Positions 29,001-33,889 of a stretch of DNA of 33,889 nucleotides are shown one piece after another. Source of the stretch: Nonomuraea basaltis. GTDB taxonomy: Bacteria; Actinomycetota; Actinomycetes; Streptosporangiales; Streptosporangiaceae. The translations under genes were made by a program, and so were the position numbers. Each line of letters opens with the position of its first letter. Within the stretch, counting starts at the first letter, position 1. The stretch is taken from positions 1 to 33,889 of the forward strand of contig NZ_VCJS01000136.1 in the NCBI RefSeq assembly GCF_005893125.1, read 5' to 3'. Under the pieces are notes generated by a model. That model was not told the origin of the DNA. It searched no databases and saw nothing but the letters and a program-made list of their open reading frames with translations.

Positions 29001-29286
29001 CCGTCATCTGCGCCTACGACAACGCCGAAGCCGAGCATGTTCGGCGTGATCTCGGCTGCGCGCCGACCAGGTGATCGAAGCCACCGACGCCGACCGGCTG
29101 GCCGGCGTCTGCGCGCTGAACCTGCACATCGTGGAGACACCGCGGTTCCTTCAGCGGCCGGACGCCGGCGACATCCACAAGGTCCTCCACGGGGTGAGCC
29201 AGGTGTGCCGGAACGTCACCCGCGCCCCCACGACGGCGAAGGCGAGCCCACCCCGCACCTGCGCGGCGGCACGCGTACGCGCCTGA
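28979..29286 (+). pseudogene. Frameshifted hypothetical gene
   Basis: ATG 28979 (MATHDMLTVICAYDNAEAEHVRRDLG) follows CAGGAG and would stop at codon 32. Shifting frame after 29055 continues as LRADQVIEATDADRLAGVCALNLHIVETPRFLQRP down to a TGA at 29284-29286. One missing G in the GG at 29054-29055 accounts for it. The last 20 residues look non-native, so the true end may be earlier. Either a broken gene or an assembly error. Confidence 0.55.
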
Positions 29287-30268
29287 ACGACCCCGGCCTG
29301 CCCCGGCGCGACCCCGGCGGCAGAGCGTTCACCGAGGGGAAGGCCACGCGGGAGCAGCTCCGCGACCTCCTCGACAGCGGCTACCCGGCCGACGAGATCG
29401 CCGACATCATCGCCAACAGCATGCACCTGAGCTTCTCCGACCACCCCGTGGTGCAGGAGATCCTCCAACGACGCACGGCCGCGTACAAGGCTTACATCGC
29501 GGACGGGCTGGGCGAGACCACCGAGCAGGTCTACAGCGCAGAGAAGGCGCGAGCGCTCATCGTGCACATCGAACGCCTGGCGGAGCGGTACGCCGACCGG
29601 CCACTCCTGGCCGCCCGCCTGCCTAAGATTCTCGCCCCCGCCGCCCCTGGCGAGTACGTGGCCACTGTGTACGGCGTCCGCATCATGGTCGAGCTGGACA
29701 AGGCGCCCGTCATCGCCGAGCAGCGCGGCAACCCCGGCGACCACTTCACGTACAAGGAGCTCATCGAGCACGCCGTCCCGACAGGGACACGGCCCGACCG
29801 GATCGCCCGGTACCTCATCCCCAACACGGCCGACGACGAGCCGATGCGCCAGCACGCGGAGAAGCTCGCCAGGCGCCACGTGGCCGAGCAGCTCGGCGAG
29901 CAGCACGTCCTCATCCACCTCACCCGCGGCGACCTGCCCGATGGACAGTGGCCGCTGCCCGGGGGCATTGGAGCCGGCCTGGTCCTCGTTCTCGGCGTGA
30001 CCGTCCGCGCCATCCCCGGCGCGATCTGGCAGATCGTGCTCCGCCCCGGGCCTGGTCTCCCCCCGGCTGGATCGGCAAAGAGGAAGGCGTGTGGCAGCCG
30101 CGGCCGCCGTTCACGCACGGGCTGGTGCTCGTCCGACCGCCCCGCATCACCCCGTACCTGGAGACCGGCGTCTTGCCGAGCCTGGAATACGGCCATGGCA
30201 GCCCCACCGGCCGGATCGAGGTCAACGGCGAGGGCGGGATCGCCGAAGTATGGGAGGTGACCCCGTGA
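29205..30268 (+). pseudogene. Hypothetical protein (about 354 aa), frameshifted in a C-run
   Basis: GTG 29205 with GGGGTGAG upstream; other starts are possible. The protein begins near PHLRGGTRTRLNDPG and contains REQLRDLLDSGYPADEIADIIANSMHLSF, a long helical middle, and strands near YVATVYGVRIMVELDKAPVI. The original frame turns low-quality after IVLRPGPGLPP. If the run of six C at 30059-30064 were seven, it would continue as GWIGKEEGVWQPRPPFTHGLVLVRPP and stop at 30268 (TGA 30266-30268), overlapping the next ATG. Phage-like; function unknown. Confidence 0.55.
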
Positions 30269-30384
30269 TGCCGCTCAACGCCGAGCAGGCCGCCGCCCAG
30301 CTCGGCATCCTGCCCGAGTACTGGGATCTGTTCGTCCTCCTGTGTGGACCGGGACCTGAAGGACCTGGCCGCCAAGGTCAACGC
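30268..30384 (+). pseudogene. 5' gene fragment cut off by the CRISPR array
   Basis: ATG 30268 encodes MPLNAEQAAAQLGILPEYWD, then LFVLL. Removing one T near 30343 gives VDRDLKDLAAKVNA, a natural continuation, and the next codon falls in the first CRISPR repeat at 30385. Thus the gene is both frameshifted and truncated where the array begins. The AEQAAAQLG start resembles helix-turn-helix excisionase-type proteins, but the fragment is too short to assign. Confidence 0.5.
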
Positions 30385-32140
30385 CGGCTCACCCCCGCGG
30401 GCGTGGGGACCGGGACGCCACGCATTCGGCCCCAAGCTCAGCGAGCGGCTCACCCCCACGGGCGTGGGGACCGGACGGGGGTGGCGTGCCGGGTCGGCAC
30501 GTAGATCGGCTCACCCCCACGGGCGTGGGGACCGGTCCCAGGCCAGCGCGCGGGCCATCTCCGGCGACGGCTCACCCCCACGGGCGTGGGGACCGGGGCC
30601 GTGCGGGTCCGGGCGTGGCTGCGGTGATCGGCTCACCCCCACGGGCGTGGGGACCGGGTCCGGGCGTGGGGACCGGAGCCCACGTGCAACAAGAGCCGTT
30701 AGATGGGGCGGCTCACGCCCACGGGCGTGGGGACCGGGGGAACGCGGCGGGGCCGAGCGCGGCCGTCAGCGGCTCACCCCCACGGGCGTGGGGACCGGGC
30801 ACCCTCGGGGAGCCGCCATCCGCGCTCTCTCGGCTCACCCCCACGGGTGTGGGGACCGGGGCGCGGCGAGGCCGACGACGGTCTGTGATCGCGGCTCACC
30901 CCCACGGGCGTGGGGACCGGCTCACACACAGCGGTCACGCTGCGGATGAAGCCGGCTCACCCCCACGGGCGTGGGGACCGGCGGGCGGGCTTAGGCATGC
31001 AGGGGAACAGTCCCGGCTCACCCCCACGGGCGTGGGGACCGGGTGGCGCCCTCGGCCTTGGCCGCGGTGATGGCCGGCTCACCCCCACGGGCGTGGGGAC
31101 CGGGGGCATCGTGGATCACAACCACGCCCGACTTCCGGCTCACCCCCACGGGCGTGGGGACCGGGTGCCCCTACGTGGACGTGCATGTCACCCCCTCGGC
31201 TCACCCCCACGGGCGTGGGGACCGGCGTCACTTACTCGTCACAGCCGAGCCGATCGCCGGCTCACCCCCACGGGCGTGGGGACCGGCGCCACCACCGCGT
31301 CGATGGCGCTCTTCAGCTCGGCTCACCCCCACGGGCGTGGGGACCGGATGACGGACGGCAACGCCGCCATCGGTCTCACCGGCTCACCCCCACGGGCGTG
31401 GGGACCGGGTCCACAGCTTCTGGCCCTTGTCGTCGTGCTGCGGCTCACCCCCACGGGCGTGGGGACCGGGAGGAGCGTGACCGGTGACCGCCGCCGTGTT
31501 TCGGCTCACCCCCACGGGCGTGGGGACCGGTGGTCGGCTCTGGCATCGACCACGAGGTAGGGCGGCTCACCCCCACGGGCGTGGGGACCGGGACTGGACG
31601 CGCAAGGCGGTGTCCTTCCGCGACGGCTCACCCCCACGGGCGTGGGGACCGGGAGAACGCATCAGCCGTCCCGGCCAGAGCGAACGGCTCACCCCCACGG
31701 GCGTGGGGATCGGGAAGCCGACAACGACCAACTCGCCCTGCCCGCGGGCTTACTCCACGGGCGTGGGGACCGGAAACGGGCCGAATGTGACATCACACGA
31801 CGCGTCGACTCACCCCCACGGGAGAGGGGACCGGACCTCGGCGGCGGCCTGCGCGGCCTGGGCGAGCGGCTCATCCCCACGGGCGTGGGGACCGGGGCTT
31901 TCGGCATGATGCGAGTGTAGGTGTGCACGGCTCACCCCCACGGGCGTGGAGACCGGACCAGGCTCGCCTCGCGTAGGGCTCTGTGCACCGGCTCACCCCC
32001 ACGGGCGTGGGGAACCGGTGCTCCCGCCTGGCCACGGTGTCCCACGCTCTCGGCTCACCCCCACGGGCGTGAGGACCGAGGGAACTGGCCGACTTCGACG
32101 CCGTCTTCCTGCGGCTCACCGCCACGGGCGTGGGGACCGG
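30385..32140 (-). CRISPR. CRISPR array block A, type I-E-like, 29 repeats
   Basis: 29-nt repeats with a strict 61-nt period and 32-nt spacers (first repeats at 30385, 30446, 30507). The plus-strand repeat starts CGGCTCAC and ends ACCGG around the stem CCCCAC/GTGGGG. Read on the minus strand the stem is followed by an 8-nt handle GTGAGCCG, the I-E layout, so transcription is inferred leftward. Repeats 2-5, 7 and 9-21 are identical; repeats 22-29 (31685-32140) carry 1-6 changes or an extra base. The interval after repeat 5 holds a partial repeat. No cas gene lies in the window. Confidence 0.95.
30658..30676 (-). repeat. Partial CRISPR repeat inside interval 5
   Basis: GTCCGGGCGTGGGGACCGG is 3 nt of spacer plus the last 16 nt of a repeat, followed by a normal 32-nt spacer (30677-30708). 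It marks a deletion that removed most of one spacer and half a repeat, and it shifts the 61-nt register by 19 nt. Confidence 0.85.
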
Positions 32141-32149
32141 TACTCTTCA

Positions 32150-32168
32150 GGGCTTCCCTTAGAAGTCC
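32150..32168. other. Hairpin in the AT-richer gap after block A
   Basis: GGGCTTC (32150-32156), loop CCTTA, GAAGTCC (32162-32168), 7 pairs with one wobble. The 135-nt gap 32141-32275 holds no gene. If block A is transcribed leftward its leader would lie here, but no conserved leader motif is evident. Confidence 0.4.
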
Positions 32169-32275
32169 TAACATGATCCCTGCCGCATCCCGCGTCCGGG
32201 CTGAAAGTCGCGGGTGATCAACGCGAGACCTTGTGCGATCAGGAGTGTCGGTAGCCGCTGCCATACTGCGGGCTT

Positions 32276-33097
32276 ATGACGATGGAGACAGTTGTTCTTA
32301 CCGGTGCCGCCGGACGGGTCGGATCTGTGCTGCGTGAGCCGCTGCGGCGTCGACTGCGTCGGCTGATCTCGGTCGACCGGGCGCCGCTGATCGCTCAAGG
32401 GCCGGCCGAGGAAGTCCACCAAGCCCAGTTGGCTGGCATCGAGGACGCGATATCCGTCATCGGCGGTGCCGACGCGGTCGTGCACCTGGCCGGAGTGCCG
32501 GATGAGGCGCCGCTCGCCGACCTCCTGCATGGCAACGTCTTGGGCACCCACCACGTGCTTGAGGCGGCGCGGCGTACGGGAGTCAAACGCGTGGTACTGG
32601 CCAGCAGCAACCGGCTGACCGGCTGCTACCCGGCTGCGCAGACGGTCTCGGCGCAGATGCCGCCCCGCCCCGACGGCCTGTACGGCGTCAGCAAAGTCGC
32701 CGTGGAAGCCCTGGGGCGGCTGTACGCCGACAAGTTCGGTATGCAAGTGGTGTGCCTGCGCATCGGAAGCCTCGAACCCGAGCCGAGCGAGCCACGGCAC
32801 CTGGCCACCTGGCTGAGCCCGCAGGACTGCGCCGGATTCGTCTGGGCCGCGCTGACCCGGCCGGGCATCACCTTCACCGCCGCGTACGCGGTCTCGGCCA
32901 ACACCCGCCGATTCTGGGAACTCGACGACCAACTCGGCTACCATCCCCGCGATGACGCAGAGACCTACGCCGACCGGACCCCTGGATCGGCAGGGTACTT
33001 CACCGGTGACCAACTTCAGGGCGGCGACTACGCCACCGCCGACTACACCCTTCGTCACGCCTTCGACCAGCAGCCGACCGACAGATCATTTTGCTAG
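32276..33097 (+). CDS. NAD-dependent epimerase/dehydratase, uronate dehydrogenase-like
   Basis: 273 residues, ATG 32276 (a second ATG two codons on is possible). Extended short-chain dehydrogenase: nucleotide-binding GAAGRVG at residues 10-16 with Asp34 ending the second strand (NAD preference), VVHLAGVPD near 68-76, LASSN at 109-112 with the catalytic Ser, and YGVSK (Tyr136, Lys140). The later RIGSLEPEPSEPRHLATWLSPQD and VSANTRRFWELDDQLGYHPRDDAETYA segments are those of uronate dehydrogenases, which oxidise galacturonate or glucuronate to the aldarolactone. It sits between the two CRISPR blocks, with no metabolic neighbours, and has no obvious link to CRISPR function. Confidence 0.85.
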   Translation: MTMETVVLTGAAGRVGSVLREPLRRRLRRLISVDRAPLIAQGPAEEVHQAQLAGIEDAISVIGGADAVVHLAGVPDEAPLADLLHGNVLGTHHVLEAARRTGVKRVVLASSNRLTGCYPAAQTVSAQMPPRPDGLYGVSKVAVEALGRLYADKFGMQVVCLRIGSLEPEPSEPRHLATWLSPQDCAGFVWAALTRPGITFTAAYAVSANTRRFWELDDQLGYHPRDDAETYADRTPGSAGYFTGDQLQGGDYATADYTLRHAFDQQPTDRSFC

Positions 33098-33098
33098 T

Positions 33099-33112
33099 GG
33101 CTCTTAGGAGCC
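33099..33112 (+). terminator. Hairpin after the dehydrogenase gene
   Basis: GGCTC (33099-33103), loop TTAG, GAGCC (33108-33112) directly after the stop at 33097 and 5 nt before the first repeat of block B. A short stem; a weak terminator at best. Confidence 0.45.
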
Positions 33113-33117
33113 CACTT

Positions 33118-33743
33118 CGGCTCACCCCCACGGGTGTGGGGACCGGGCGCTTTGGCTGCTCTACGGCACCCCTTTCCTCGGCTCACCCCACGGGCGTGGG
33201 GACCGGTTCAAGACCGAGTTCAAAGGGACGGGGGACGGCTCCCCCCACGGGCGTGGGGACCGGACGTCCCGCAACGTGACGGTGATCGTCGCCGTCGGCT
33301 CACCCCCACGGGCGTGGGGACCGGGTCACGTTCGGCGTGCACCTGTGCCTGTGGTTCGGCTCACCCCCAAGGGCGTGGGGACCGGTGTAGTGCGCTGACA
33401 TAGCAAGATGCACGCTACGGCTCACCCCCACGGGTGTGGGGACCGGCTAGCGCCACGCGAGGTGCCGATGAGCAAGAACGGCTCACCCTCACGGGCGTGG
33501 GGGCCGGAAACGGGCCGAACGTGACATCACACGGCGCGCCGGCTCACCCCCACGGGCGTGGGGACCGGATGCCCACCGGGACGGCGTTGCCGATCTGCCG
33601 CGGCTCACCCCCACGGGCGTGGGGACCAGCACTGGGCCCTCCGCAGGTCGGGCCCCGTCATCGGCTCACCCCCACGGGCGTGGGGACCGGTGGAGATCTG
33701 AGGTGACCGTATTGGCCGTAGCCGGCTCACCCCCACGGGCGTG
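33118..33743 (-). CRISPR. CRISPR array block B, 10 repeats plus a truncated one
   Basis: Same repeat as block A. Starts at 33118; repeats 2 and 3 have lost one base each (28 nt), repeats 1, 5, 6, 7 and 9 carry substitutions, and repeats 4, 8 and 10 are perfect. Spacers are 32 nt except one of 29. The eleventh repeat keeps only its first 21 nt (33723-33743) and then passes straight into SARP-like coding sequence. One spacer (33508-33539) nearly duplicates a block A spacer (31774-31805). Confidence 0.93.
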
Positions 33744-33889
33744 TCGGCTGCGTGCGCTGCTGGCTGCACTCGCCCTCGAACCGGGCCGGATTGTCACGCG
33801 TGCGAGGCTGGTGGACTGGATTTGGGGGCAACGGCCGCCCGCGGACGAAGTGAATGCCTTGCAGGCGTTGGTGTCCAGGCTGCGCAGGG
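33744..33889 (+). CDS. SARP/AfsR-type regulator, DNA-binding domain (partial)
   Basis: From 33745 the frame reads RLRALLAALALEPGRIVTRARLVDWIWGQRPPADEVNALQALVSRLRR and runs off the window. This is the OmpR-like winged-helix domain of SARP/AfsR/BTAD regulators, which activate secondary-metabolite genes. The usual first 20 or so residues of that domain are absent. The frame stays open upstream through the truncated repeat and last spacer to a GTG at 33703, so a short chimeric N-terminus is possible. Probably a 5'-truncated gene joined to the array. Confidence 0.75.

Noticed and set aside
30344..31909. Long overlapping + strand frames with repeated LTPTGVGTG, AHPHGRGDR and GSPPRAWGP peptides
   Set aside because: They are translations of the CRISPR repeat in three frames. 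The 61-nt period rotates the frame, and no ribosome binding site or domain supports them.

Overview
The window is from a high-GC actinomycete, probably Streptosporangiales- or Streptomyces-like. The evidence is roughly 70% GC coding sequence with strong third-position bias, many GTG starts, tight GTGA/ATGA stop-start overlaps, a GPP34-family protein, a PucR regulator, a SARP-type regulator fragment and a type I-E-like CRISPR repeat. Most of it is accessory DNA: mosaic phage- or integrative-element-like gene blocks, a catabolic cassette, an insertion sequence and a large decaying CRISPR array. No rRNA, tRNA, cas or phage structural gene was recognised.

Layout. 1-2910: tightly packed + strand genes (small membrane protein, frameshifted PTPS/QueD-like protein, two related helix-turn-helix/terminase-small-subunit-like proteins, small zinc-ribbon-like proteins), ending at a strong hairpin. 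3092-8855: two operons diverging from a symmetric promoter pair at 4596-4677. Three unknown genes run left; a secreted, membrane-anchored Ser/Thr/Pro-rich protein, several unknown cytoplasmic proteins and a phage-type amidase run right. Six genes here are preceded by an RNA hairpin with an invariant GAGCGGC heptaloop and a CCGGAAGGAA-type ribosome binding site.

8945-16672: a helix-turn-helix protein, then a catabolic cassette: NCS1 permease, HyuA-type hydantoinase/oxoprolinase, two tandem DUF917 proteins and a PucR activator. It probably imports and degrades a hydantoin- or purine-like ring compound. 16859-19412: small genes of the same style as the left block. One is driven by a third copy of the same promoter motif, and another is bracketed by six GTCTCA-N6/7-TGAGGC dyads. 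19505-22201: GPP34 protein, two unknown genes and a tyrosine recombinase. 22225-23793: lower-GC membrane pentapeptide-repeat protein.

24006-30384: phage/plasmid-style small genes, one split by an IS5-like element (25874-27595, target duplication CATGG), then three consecutive genes with apparent single-base frameshifts. 30385-33743: a type I-E-like CRISPR array of 39 full repeats in two blocks, separated by a uronate-dehydrogenase-like gene. Its left end abuts a broken gene and its right end breaks inside a repeat that is joined to a SARP DNA-binding domain, so no leader is visible at either outer end.

The strongest candidates for undescribed biology are the GAGCGGC-loop leaders with their shared promoter/operator, and the dyad array around the 17.8 kb gene. 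The CRISPR locus is notable for its structure and decay.
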